NCBI RefSeq assembly: GCF_001896135.2
Contig: NZ_MPOH02000019.1
Location: forward strand, 571,842 to 608,588
Reading direction: 5' to 3'
Origin: Streptomyces phaeoluteigriseus
GTDB lineage: Bacteria; Actinomycetota; Actinomycetes; Streptomycetales; Streptomycetaceae
DNA: 36,747 nt
Made by a program: the position numbers and the translations under genes. The notes beneath the pieces are model-generated. The model was given only the letters and a program-made list of their open reading frames with translations. It did not search any database and was not told the origin of the DNA. Shown here one piece after another: positions 1-9,061 of the stretch. The first letter of the stretch is position 1. The number at the start of each line of letters is the position of its first letter.

Positions 1-847
1 GATCAGGGATCGAGGGATCAGGAGCAGGGAAGAGTCTTTCGAGGACGACGGCCACGCCGTCGTCCTCGTTCGACGTCGTCACCTCGTCGGCCACCGCCTT
101 GAGTTCCGGATGGGCGTTGGCCATCGCCACCCCGCGCCCCGCCCACTCGAACATCGGGATGTCGTTGGGCATGTCGCCGAAGGCGATCGTGTCCTGCGGC
201 CGCAGCCCGAGGTGCTCGGCCGCCAGGGCCAGACCGGTCGCCTTGGTCACGCCGCACGGCTGGAGCTCCACCGTGCCCGGTCCGGACATCGTGACGGTGG
301 CGAGCGAACCGACCACCGCACGGGCCGTCGCCGCCAACTCGTCGTCGGACAGGGTGGGATGGCGCAGCAGCACCTTGCTGATCGGCTCGCACCACAGGTC
401 GTCGCGCGCCCGGACCCGCAGGGCCGGCAGGGTCGGGTGCGGCATCAGATAGCCGGGCTCGATGAGCGTCAGCCCGTCGACACCGTCCTGGTCCACGGCC
501 GCGCGCACCTCCCCCACCTCGGCCTCGATCTTGCCGAGCGCGGTCTCGGCCAGTTCCCGGTCCAGGGTGACCGACCACAGCAGGCGGTCGGTTCCGGCGT
601 CGTAGAGCTGCGCGCCCTGTCCGCACACCGCGAGCCCCCCGCCGCGCAGGATGTCCAGCAGCGGCCGCACGCGGGGGGCCGGCCGGCCGGTCACCACGAG
701 GTGGCGGGCGCCTGCGGCGGCCACCCTCGCGAGCGCGTCGAGCGACCGGTCGGAGAAGGTGTCGTCGCCGCGCAGCAGCGTTCCGTCCAGGTCGGTGGCG
801 ACGAGGGAGTACGCGCAGGGCGCGGCATCAGCGGTGGGTGCGGCCAT
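1..847 (-). CDS. HAD-superfamily (Cof-type) phosphatase, 3' end outside window
   Basis: Probable cytoplasmic phosphatase of the HAD superfamily, Cof/sugar-phosphatase branch; substrate unknown. The frame reads from ATG at 847 to the left edge without a stop (at least 282 residues; relatives are about 270, so little is missing). Motif I DLDGT lies at residues 19-23 with nucleophile Asp19 and acid/base Asp21. A lysine follows in CGVTKATGL (motif III), and GDMPND near the C-terminus is motif IV, which binds Mg2+ with motif I. The cap domain lies between motifs I and III. It is transcribed away from the glycan genes at 1031. No Shine-Dalgarno sequence precedes the ATG, but a -10-like hexamer ends 7 nt before it, which suggests a leaderless mRNA. 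Family assignment is secure; the substrate is not. Confidence 0.85.
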   Translation of the reverse strand, partial: MAAPTADAAPCAYSLVATDLDGTLLRGDDTFSDRSLDALARVAAAGARHLVVTGRPAPRVRPLLDILRGGGLAVCGQGAQLYDAGTDRLLWSVTLDRELAETALGKIEAEVGEVRAAVDQDGVDGLTLIEPGYLMPHPTLPALRVRARDDLWCEPISKVLLRHPTLSDDELAATARAVVGSLATVTMSGPGTVELQPCGVTKATGLALAAEHLGLRPQDTIAFGDMPNDIPMFEWAGRGVAMANAHPELKAVADEVTTSNEDDGVAVVLERLFPAPDPSIPD

Positions 848-853
848 GATCAG

Positions 854-859
854 AGAATA
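854..859 (-). promoter_or_regulatory. Possible -10 box of a leaderless transcript
   Basis: The minus strand reads TATTCT at -12 to -7 relative to the HAD-phosphatase ATG, where a -10 element sits for leaderless mRNAs. No GGAGG-like site is present upstream and no convincing -35 was found. Confidence 0.3.
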
Positions 860-1030
860 CGGATCCCAACGCGCTCCGACTCACTTCCAGTTCGGCGCCC
901 TTCGCGCGGGTACGGCGAGGTTGAGGGCCTATGCACCGGTTGGCAACAAGATGGTCCGCTACCTACCGCCCGCGGTGCCTGGAGCGGTACCGTCCAGACA
1001 GTCCAGGGGGGACTTGATCGGGGGGTCAGG

Positions 1031-2119
1031 TTGAGCAGCGGACGTATTCGTGTGCTGGAGCCGGGGGATCTCGGCGAGGGGGAACGGGAGCGGTGGCGCG
1101 CCCTGCGCGCCGCGTCGACGGCCCCGCGCAACCCGTTCATGGAACCGGAGTTCACCGACGCCGTGGGCCGCGTACGGCCCCGCACGCGCGTCGCGGTGGT
1201 GTACGAGGGGCGCGAGCCGGTCGGCTTCCTGCCCCACGAGCGGGGCCGGCTCGGCCAGGGTCACGCCCTCGCGTACGGCGTCTCGGACGCCCAGGGAGCC
1301 GTCCTCGGCCCCGGTCTCGGGCTGAACGCGGACGAACTCCTGCGGGCCTGCTCCCTGTCGAGCTTCGCCTTCGACAATCTGGAGGCGGAGCAGGAACTGT
1401 TCGTCCCGCACACGGCGGCCGAGTACGCCTCCTACGTCATCGACGTGGAAAAGGGTTACGAGACGTACGAGTCCGTCCTGCGCGCACAGTCGCCGAAGTT
1501 CCTGAAGACGACACTCGCCAAGGAGCGTCGGCTCGGCCGTCAGGTCGGCGACCTGCGGTTCGTGTTCGACGAACGCGATCCGGCCGCGCTGCGCACGCTG
1601 ATGGCGTGGAAGTCCGCGCAGTACCGCAGGACCGGCCGCCGGGACCGGTTCGCGCAGGGCTGGATCACCCGGCTCGTGGACCTGCTCGCCTCGGAGACGC
1701 GCGGCGCGGACTGCTCCGGCACGCTGTCCGTCCTCTACGCCGGCGGGCAGCCGATCGCCGCGCACTTCGGGCTGCGCTCGACGACCGTCCTGGCCTGCTG
1801 GTTCCCGGCCTACGACCCGGAGTTCGCGAAGTACTCGCCCGGTCTGGTGCTGCATCTGCGGATGGCCGAGGCGGCCGCCGCCGAGGGCATCGGGCTGCTC
1901 GACCTCGGCCGGGGCGCCGCCGAGTACAAGGACTCGCTGAAGACGGGCGAGCTGCCCGTCCACGAAGGAGCGTGGACGCGTCCGGGGGCGGGCGCCGCGC
2001 TGTACTGGCTCAGCCGCGAGCCCTCGCGCCGCGCGCACCACTTCGTGCGCGGTCGGCCACGGCTCGCGGCGACGGCCGCACGGGCGCTGAAGGGGATCGG
2101 GCGGCTGCGCCGGTTCTGA
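1031..2119 (+). CDS. GNAT-fold acyltransferase, BioF2/CelD-like
   Basis: Protein of about 362 residues resembling the BioF2-like/CelD acetyltransferases found in exopolysaccharide and cellulose loci; it probably N- or O-acylates a sugar or lipid-linked intermediate in the cytoplasm. The duplicated GNAT fold is suggested by the C-terminal half, with core strands LSVLYAGGQPIAAHFGL and LVLHLRMAEAAAAEGI followed by LLDLGRGAAEYKDSLKTG, typical of this family. The start is uncertain: TTG 1031 has a G-rich tract just upstream, and GTG 1052 is the alternative. The frame stays open far upstream only as a shadow of the antisense phosphatase. It precedes the glycosyltransferase by 30 nt in the same direction, so co-transcription is likely. 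Family is fairly sure; the acceptor is unknown. Confidence 0.75.
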   Translation: MSSGRIRVLEPGDLGEGERERWRALRAASTAPRNPFMEPEFTDAVGRVRPRTRVAVVYEGREPVGFLPHERGRLGQGHALAYGVSDAQGAVLGPGLGLNADELLRACSLSSFAFDNLEAEQELFVPHTAAEYASYVIDVEKGYETYESVLRAQSPKFLKTTLAKERRLGRQVGDLRFVFDERDPAALRTLMAWKSAQYRRTGRRDRFAQGWITRLVDLLASETRGADCSGTLSVLYAGGQPIAAHFGLRSTTVLACWFPAYDPEFAKYSPGLVLHLRMAEAAAAEGIGLLDLGRGAAEYKDSLKTGELPVHEGAWTRPGAGAALYWLSREPSRRAHHFVRGRPRLAATAARALKGIGRLRRF

Positions 2120-2149
2120 CGGGTTCCATGGGAGTGGAGGGGGAGATTC

Positions 2150-3571
2150 ATGTCCCACGCGACACGTGTACGGCAGGAGATTCGGCGGTTCCTCGCGATC
2201 GAGCCGGTTCAGGTCGCCGAACTCGAACTGGACGACGGTGGGGCGCTGAGACCTGGACCGGGCAGCCCGCCCGTCACCCACGGCGAGGTGTTCCTGCTGG
2301 TCAGGAAGGGCGGCCGGCCGGTCGCCACGCTGCTCGGGCGGGTACCCGAGGGCGCCGACCCGAAAGCGGTCCTCACCGCGCTGGCCCGGCGGCACGCGGA
2401 CGCCGGAGCGGAACCGGTCCTCACGGGGGGCACCGTGCCGTTCACCAGTGTCGTCGTCGCCACCCGGGAACGCGCCGACCGGCTCGCCCACGCGCTCGAC
2501 TCGCTGCTCGCCCAGGACCACCCCGACTTCGAGATCGTCGTCGTCGACAACGCCCCGGTGACCGACGCGACCCGGGAACTCGTCGAGCGCAAGTACGCCG
2601 AGCGCGTACGGTACGTGACCGAGCCCGTCCCCGGCCTCGCCGTCGCCCACAACACGGGCCTGGCGGCCGCGCGCGGCGACGTGGTCGCCTTCACCGACGA
2701 CGACGTGGTCGCCGACCCACTCTGGCTGACGGAACTCACCGCGCCCTTCGTCGCCGACCCCGGGCTCGGCTGTGCGACCGGCCTGATCCTGCCGGCCCGG
2801 CTGCGCACGCCCGCCCAGGTGCTGCTGGAGAGCCACGGCGGCTTCGCGAAGGGCTTCAGACCACGGACGTACGACCCTGCCGAACCGCCCGCCGACGAGC
2901 CACTGTTCCCGTTCACGGCGGGCCGGTTCGGGTCCGGCGCGAACATGGCGTTCCGGACCGGCGTACTACGCGCGGTCGGCGGCTTCGACCCGGCGACGGG
3001 GGCGGGGACGCTCGCGCGCGGCGGGGACGACCTCTACGGCTTCGTCCGCGTGCTCGCCCAGGGCCACCGCCTGCACTACACCCCGCGGGCCCTGGTCTGG
3101 CACCACCACCGCGAGACCTGGCAGGACCTGGAGACCCAGGCGTACGGCTACGGCGCCGGCCTGACCGCCTACCTCACCGCCATCCTGGTCAACCGGCCCG
3201 CCCTGCTGCCGGCGTTCCTCGCCCGGCTGCCCCGCGGACTCGCACACGCCCGCACACTGACCGCGGTCCGGGACAGCGACGCCCAGGGTGCGCCTGGGGT
3301 GTCCGGTGCTCTTGGTGCGCTTGGTGGGCCTGGTGCGCCTAGTGCGCCTAGTGCGCCTGGTGCGCCTGGTGCGCCTGGTGGGCATGACGAGCGTGGGCAT
3401 CCGTGGCCGCGCAGGCTGTCGCGGCTGCAGCGCAAGGGGATGGCGTACGGGCCGGTCGGCTATCTGCGCGCCCGGCGTGCGCTGCGGGCCGCGCTGGCGT
3501 TCGGGGTGCCCGGGGCGCCCGGGGTATCCGGGGCGCCCGGGGTATCCGGGGCGTCCGGGGACGTGCGATGA
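2150..3571 (+). CDS. Family-2 glycosyltransferase with collagen-like C-terminal repeats
   Basis: Inverting GT-A glycosyltransferase of 473 residues, probably adding a sugar to a surface polysaccharide. After an N-terminal domain of about 95 residues, the GT2 domain starts at FTSVVVATRERADR, has a nucleotide-binding VVVDNAP, the metal-binding FTDDDVV (residues 181-187), and an acceptor-side GANMAFR followed by GGFDP and a GGDD. Unusually, residues about 380-412 are a Gly-Ala-Pro/Ser-Ala-Pro repeat, and the last 20 residues repeat GVPGAPGVSGAPGVSG. Both are encoded by short tandem DNA repeats and are likely disordered. There is no clear membrane segment. The start has GGAGGGGGAG upstream. The stop overlaps the deacetylase start as ATGA, indicating translational coupling. 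Confidence 0.88.
   Translation: MSHATRVRQEIRRFLAIEPVQVAELELDDGGALRPGPGSPPVTHGEVFLLVRKGGRPVATLLGRVPEGADPKAVLTALARRHADAGAEPVLTGGTVPFTSVVVATRERADRLAHALDSLLAQDHPDFEIVVVDNAPVTDATRELVERKYAERVRYVTEPVPGLAVAHNTGLAAARGDVVAFTDDDVVADPLWLTELTAPFVADPGLGCATGLILPARLRTPAQVLLESHGGFAKGFRPRTYDPAEPPADEPLFPFTAGRFGSGANMAFRTGVLRAVGGFDPATGAGTLARGGDDLYGFVRVLAQGHRLHYTPRALVWHHHRETWQDLETQAYGYGAGLTAYLTAILVNRPALLPAFLARLPRGLAHARTLTAVRDSDAQGAPGVSGALGALGGPGAPSAPSAPGAPGAPGGHDERGHPWPRRLSRLQRKGMAYGPVGYLRARRALRAALAFGVPGAPGVSGAPGVSGASGDVR
3286..3382 (+). repeat. 9-bp-period tandem repeat coding Gly-Ala-Pro
   Basis: Copies of GGTGCGCCT and one-base variants (AGTGCGCCT, GGTGGGCCT, GGTGCGCTT) run in frame in the glycosyltransferase and give a collagen-like G/S-A-P tract. 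A related repeat at about 3506-3556 (GGGGCGCCCGGGGTATCC) encodes the C-terminal GAPGVS units. Confidence 0.85.
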
Positions 3572-4379
3572 CGGGGGCGGGCGGGGATGGCGCCGCCATA
3601 CCGGTGTTCCTGTACCACGCCGTGATGGAGGAACCGCCGGACTGGATAGCGGAGTTCACCGTCACCCCGAAGGAGTTCGCGGCGCATCTCGACGCGATCG
3701 TCGACAGCGGTCGTACGCCCGTGACGGTGAGCGCGCTCGCCGACCACCTCGCGGGGCGGGCGCCGCTGCCGGCGCGGCCGGTGCTGCTGACCTTCGACGA
3801 CGGGTTCGCCGACCTGCCGGGGCCGACCGCCGAGGCGGTGGCCGCCCGGAACCTGACCGCCACCGCCTATCTCACCACCGGCGCGATCAGTCCCGGCGGG
3901 CGCAGTCTGCTGCCGCCCGCTCCGATGATGACCCTGGTCCAGGCCGCCGGGCTGGAGCAGTCCGGCATGGAGATCGGCAGCCACACCGTCACGCACGCCC
4001 AGCTCGACACCCTGCCGCCACGTGACCTCGCCCGCGAACTGCACGACTCACGCGCCGTGTTGGAGGACGTCCTCGGGCACGCCGTGCGCCATCTCGCCTA
4101 TCCGCACGGTTACAACAGCGGGCGGGTGCGGCGCATGGCGGCAGCCGCCGGGTACGAGACGGCCACCGCCGTCCGGCACGCGCTGAGTTCGGAACGGGAC
4201 GAGGCGTACCGCATCGCCCGGCTCATCGTGCGGCGCACCCACACCGTCGCGGATGTGGAGAACTGGCTGGCCGGCGGGGGCGCACGTGTCGCCCCGTACC
4301 GGGACGGGCCGAAGACGGTGGGGTGGCGGTGGTACCGGCGGCCCGCGCGGTGCTGCGCGGGCCCGTGTTCGCGGGCTAG
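3568..4379 (+). CDS. Polysaccharide deacetylase (NodB domain), frameshifted near its 3' end
   Basis: Carbohydrate esterase family 4 enzyme, about 270 residues, expected to remove N- or O-acetyl groups from a polysaccharide. The ATG overlaps the glycosyltransferase stop (ATGA). NodB motif 1 is TFDDG at residues 75-79 (catalytic base and metal Asp). Motif 2 SHTVTH at 138-143 supplies the metal histidines, and AYPHG later matches motif 3. No signal peptide is visible, so it probably acts on a cytoplasmic or lipid-linked intermediate. As given, the frame runs past the expected end into DNA antisense to the next gene. One missing G near 4347 would give the ending VLRGPVFAG and the TAG at 4377-4379. 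I therefore take 4379 as the end and the shift as a probable sequencing error. Confidence 0.82.
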
Positions 4380-4380
4380 G

Positions 4381-4485
4381 GGCATCCGGCCCGCGGGCTC
4401 CCGGGCCGTCTATCCCCGCGGGCTCCCGGGCCGTCTACCCCCGGGGCTCCCGGGCCGTCTACCCTCGGGGCTCCCGGGTCGTCTA
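4381..4485. repeat. About 24-bp tandem repeat, four copies, at a convergent gene junction
   Basis: Units built on GGCTCCCGGGCCGTCTA repeat four times between the deacetylase stop and the glycosidase stop. On the minus strand each unit begins with TAG, so the glycosidase stop is followed by copies of itself every 24-25 nt. The units contain the palindrome CCCGGG and could fold as consecutive GC-rich hairpins. Confidence 0.85.
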
Positions 4486-5875
4486 TCCGAACGGCTGGTT
4501 GAGGTAGGGGTCGGAGACCGCCTTGCGCAGGCTGGCCCAGGCGTCGTCGCCGGCCAGCGCGAGGTCGCAGTGGGGGCCGGGGTCGCGGTAGTTCCACTGG
4601 AGTGCGGCCTTGACGCCGTCCAGATCCTTCACGACCTTCGGCACCTGTGCGTACCACTCGGCCTGCCGGCCCGGACGGGACGGGTCGTCGGCGGTACCGA
4701 ACTCGGAGAGCATCAGCGGTTTGTCGTCGGAGATGTTCTCGCGGATCCACGCGTGCGTGGACTGCTGGGTCTCTGCGAAGGAGAGCCAGCGCGCCTTGTG
4801 GCACAGGTAGTAGTTGTACTGGTTGTAGGCCACCCAGTCGACGTAGTCGTCGCCCGGGTACATGCGCTTGATCAGGTCGGCGTGCTCCAGATAGCCGGTG
4901 GTGGTCCAGGTCCACACCACGTTGGTCACGCCCAGTTCGCGGAACCGGTCGTGGATGTGGCGGTAGGCGCGGACGTAGTCCTCGGGGGTGCCGTTGGCCG
5001 GGGTGCGGGTGTCCATCTCCAGGTCGAAGGAGAGGAAGACCTTCTCGCCGAACTCCTTGACCCGCGCGGCCTGGACGTCGATGACCGACGCGTCCAGGTC
5101 ACCGTTCGCGATCTGCTTCCAGGTGGGCTGTTGCGCCGGCGTGCCGCCCCACCACTTGCTCTCCCAGGAGAGCAGCAGCAGACGGTCCTCACCGGCGACT
5201 CGCTGTTCCTCCGGGGTGAGCAACTGCCCCTCCAGGCGGTCCCCTTGGGCAAGGGACATGTCGTGGTACGTGTACACGATGTCGAGCTTGCGACCGATGC
5301 GACGCTCATAGCCGCGGACCTTCTCCGCGAGGTTGTCCTTGCTGTGCGGCACGAACGCGCCGAACCAGGCCCCGCAGGGCGGTTCGAGCAGCTGGGTCGG
5401 CGCGCACCTGCCGCCGAGGGCGGGGGGACGCGAGCCCGCCGGCTCCGGCCCGGAACCGGAGTCCCCCAGCCCGAGGCCACCTTGCAGGAGGAGAACGACG
5501 GCCAGGACAGCAGCGGCGACCGCGGCGACGGTGACCAGGCGGGGGCCCGAGGCGTGGGAGCAGCGGGGCCGAGCGGCGGGGCCGAGGCCGGCGGACGGGA
5601 CGGGCCCCCGGGAAACTGACCCCCGCAGTTCCGGTCCCGGTCCCTCCGGGTGGCCCGGCCGCCGATCCGGACCCGGTCCCGGTCCCTCCGGGTAGCCCGG
5701 CCGCCGATCCGTTCTCGGCCCCTTCAGGTGGCCCGGGCGCGGTCCCGGTCCCTCCGGGTGGCCCGGCCGCCGATCCGTTCCCGGTCCCCTTGACGACGGG
5801 TGCCCCGGCTTCGGCCCCGGCCTGCGTCTCGGCCAAGGTCCCGGTGTGTGTTCCGGCCTGCGTGTCAGCCACGGG
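4483..5875 (-). CDS. Membrane-anchored GH26-like glycoside hydrolase, frameshifted near the N-terminus
   Basis: Probable extracellular beta-glycanase (mannanase/glucanase type) fixed to the membrane. The region at 4483-5400 reads as a GH26-like barrel. PPCGAWFGAFV begins it, LSFDLEMDTR carries a Glu in the acid/base position, VTNVVWTWTTTG follows, and LMLSEFG carries the likely nucleophile Glu. A hydrophobic segment, LVTVAAVAAAVLAVVLLL, precedes it (about residues 112-130). Upstream of that is a Gly/Thr/Pro/Ser-rich repeat tail. No ATG or GTG lies in the catalytic frame upstream of 5352. In the adjacent frame GTG 5875 overlaps the aminotransferase stop (GTGGCTGA), and removing one base in a G run at about 5541-5611 joins the two into 463 residues. 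The N-terminal reconstruction is inference; the enzyme family is likely. Confidence 0.65.
5640..5810 (-). repeat. About 42-bp imperfect repeats coding GSAAGPPGGTGTG units
   Basis: On + the block recurs as GGTCCC(GGT)CCCTCCGGG followed by a CCGGCCGCCGATCC-like half. In the inferred glycosidase frame three units read GSAAGPPGGTGT, GSAAGLPGGTGT and GSAAGPPGGTGT, giving a disordered N-terminal tail. Confidence 0.7.
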
Positions 5876-7286
5876 TCGGTTCCAGCCCTCCCGGCGCCTC
5901 GGCCGGCCGCGCGCCGGACTCCTCCAGTACGCCGACGACCTGCCGCGCCCGCAACGGATCGACCGGCAGCGCATGCCGGGCGAACCAGCGGGCCCCCTCG
6001 GGATCCGGCGAGAGGTCGGTGAACCCGGCGCCCGCGTAGTCGTCGAGCGGCGGATCGTAGAGGTACCCGACGACGATGCCCCGCCGCGCGAGAGCCGCGA
6101 TGGCGGCATCTCGGTCGGCGACGAACAAGGGGACCCGGAAGAGGGGTTGAACGACGGGCTGCGTAAGGGCCCGAGTGACGGGTTGGGCGACGGGTCGGCC
6201 GACGGACTGGGCGACGGGCCGGCTGACGGACTGAGTGGCGGACTGGGTGACGGGCCGACCGGCAGGCTGGGCGACGGATCGGCCGACAGGCTGGATGACA
6301 GCCGGCCGTCCGGCTCCCGCACCGGATCCGCCCGCCTCACCCGCACCACCCCCAGGGACCGGCCGCGCCCAGCGCGTGGACACCAACTGCTCCGTGCCCG
6401 CCCGGCAGGCGGCCAGGACCTCGTCGAGGTGATCGAACTTGCGGCCGATCCGGCCCAGGCGCAGCCCGCCGGAACGCAACCGGTAGTCGTGCATGTCGAC
6501 CCGGACCCAGGAGTCGCTCGCGGTGAGGTCCGGCGCCGCACCGACCGCGCGGTCCAGCTCCCGCGCCCGCAACGGCATCCGGATCTCCTCGCGCTCCATC
6601 AGCCCGAGCATCCGCATCGTGGCCCAGGCGGCCCGCCGCAGCCGCAGCCCACGGACGGCCGCCTCCGCGTACGGCCGGACGGTGTAGGCCAGTTCGGCGC
6701 TCAGCCGTCCGGGCAGCAACAGGTCCTCGGACGTCTTCTCCAGGGCCTCGCGCAGGCCCGGGTCGGCGCAGGACAGGAAGCCGCCGGCCTTGGCTCCGAC
6801 GTGCTTGGACAGACTGAAGACGGAGGCATCGCCCCAGGCCCCGACCGGTCGGCCGCCCACCTCGCTGCCGATGGCGTGCGCCCCGTCCTCGAACAGAGGA
6901 ATCCCCAGCGCGTCGCACTTCGCCCGCAGCCGCGGTGCGTCGTCCGGATTGCCGTACAGGTTCGTCGTGAGCACCGCGGACAGCGAGCCCCACACCTCGT
7001 CCGGCACCGCGTCGACATCGATCGACGCGTCCAGCGGCTTCAACGGCGCCTGCACCGGCCTGAGTCCGGCCGCGAGCACGACGAACAGGATCACGTCGTC
7101 GTTCACCGGCGACATCAACACCCGTCCGCCCGGCGGGCACCAGTGGCGCAAGGCCACGAACAGCCCGAACCGGCACGACGGCACGTACACACATTCCCGG
7201 CCGAGTCTGCCGCGCATGGTCTCTTCCAGCCGTTTCGGCCGTGAAGCATGCCGCGTCGACCCGAGGCCGGCCTCCCCTGTGGCCAT
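5865..7286 (-). CDS. DegT/DnrJ/EryC1/StrS-family PLP aminotransferase with repeat insertion
   Basis: PLP-dependent enzyme of the sugar aminotransferase family, fold type I, probably making an aminosugar nucleotide; cytoplasmic. The N-terminal half has the family features: CRFGLFVALRHW, SPVNDDVI, NLYGNPDD, LFEDGAHAIGSE (PLP-binding Asp) and FSLSKHVGAKAGG, whose Lys is the expected Schiff-base residue. At 473 residues it is longer than the usual 370-400, because an insertion after RWARPVPGGG contains 8-residue repeats of the type QPVGRSVA. The C-terminal domain resumes at PLFRVPLFVADRDAAIAAL. ATG 7286 has GGGGGG 4-9 nt upstream. Its stop overlaps the inferred GTG of the glycosidase, suggesting a two-gene operon. 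Family is sure; the sugar is unknown. Confidence 0.85.
   Translation of the reverse strand: MATGEAGLGSTRHASRPKRLEETMRGRLGRECVYVPSCRFGLFVALRHWCPPGGRVLMSPVNDDVILFVVLAAGLRPVQAPLKPLDASIDVDAVPDEVWGSLSAVLTTNLYGNPDDAPRLRAKCDALGIPLFEDGAHAIGSEVGGRPVGAWGDASVFSLSKHVGAKAGGFLSCADPGLREALEKTSEDLLLPGRLSAELAYTVRPYAEAAVRGLRLRRAAWATMRMLGLMEREEIRMPLRARELDRAVGAAPDLTASDSWVRVDMHDYRLRSGGLRLGRIGRKFDHLDEVLAACRAGTEQLVSTRWARPVPGGGAGEAGGSGAGAGRPAVIQPVGRSVAQPAGRPVTQSATQSVSRPVAQSVGRPVAQPVTRALTQPVVQPLFRVPLFVADRDAAIAALARRGIVVGYLYDPPLDDYAGAGFTDLSPDPEGARWFARHALPVDPLRARQVVGVLEESGARPAEAPGGLEPTRG
6150..6305. repeat. 24-bp tandem repeat inside the aminotransferase gene
   Basis: On + the unit is CTGGGCGACGGGCCGGCTGA-like, repeated about six times with one 12-bp half copy. 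On the coding strand it yields QPVGRSVA, QPAGRPVT, QSVSRPVA, QSVGRPVA and QPVTRALT in succession. Confidence 0.85.
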
Positions 7287-7636
7287 CTGCCCCCCAAATG
7301 TGCCATGGGAACGCCCCCTCCCCGAGGCCTTCCAGCACCTGCCCAGAGTCGCCCCTTTCGCACCGCTCCGTCAAGATTGCGGACCGGCCTGTGGACAACT
7401 TCCCGTACACAAGCGGAAGCGGAGCGCTCCGACCGCGCCACCCCATCTCTCACCTCCTGTGTCACTCCCGTGTCGCTCCGGTGTCCCTCCTGCGAGGTCA
7501 GCCGTAACGTGTGCGGCGGCTCGGCGCACCCGCAGAGCACCCGCGGAGCACCTGCGCATGGCCGGCACCCGGCCGTGGCGAACGTATGTGCAGACCCGGC
7601 GAACAGATGGAGAGCACGAAAGTGAGGCAGCACCCG
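7287..7636. other. Divergent intergenic region, 350 bp
   Basis: Lies between the aminotransferase (-) and fumarylacetoacetase (+) and must hold both promoters. I see three direct repeats of GTGTCNCTCC (7459-7490) and one DnaA-box-like TGTGGACAA at 7390-7398. No convincing gene or clear -35/-10 pair was found. Confidence 0.6.
7459..7490. promoter_or_regulatory. Three direct repeats with 11-bp period
   Basis: GTGTCACTCC (7459), GTGTCGCTCC (7470) and GTGTCCCTCC (7481) are spaced exactly 11 bp apart, about 150 bp before the fumarylacetoacetase start. Direct repeats phased at one helical turn are a common activator-site arrangement in Streptomyces; the regulator is unknown. Confidence 0.4.
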
Positions 7637-8915
<1,279 letters not shown>

Positions 8916-9061
8916 CTCCGGCGGCCCGCGCCGTCATACTGGCGGCGGGAACGGTCCCCGTACCGGGCCCGCCGCACGCACCCTCCAGGAGGACGGCCCC
9001 GTCCGTCGCTCCGAGCCGTTTCCCCACCGTCCTTTCCGACCAGGATCCGGAGACCGTGGCA

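Noticed and set aside
3403..5619. Long + frame that would fuse the deacetylase to a 400-residue C-terminus
   Set aside because: The extension is antisense to the GH26-like gene and has no domain. A one-base correction gives a natural stop at 4379.
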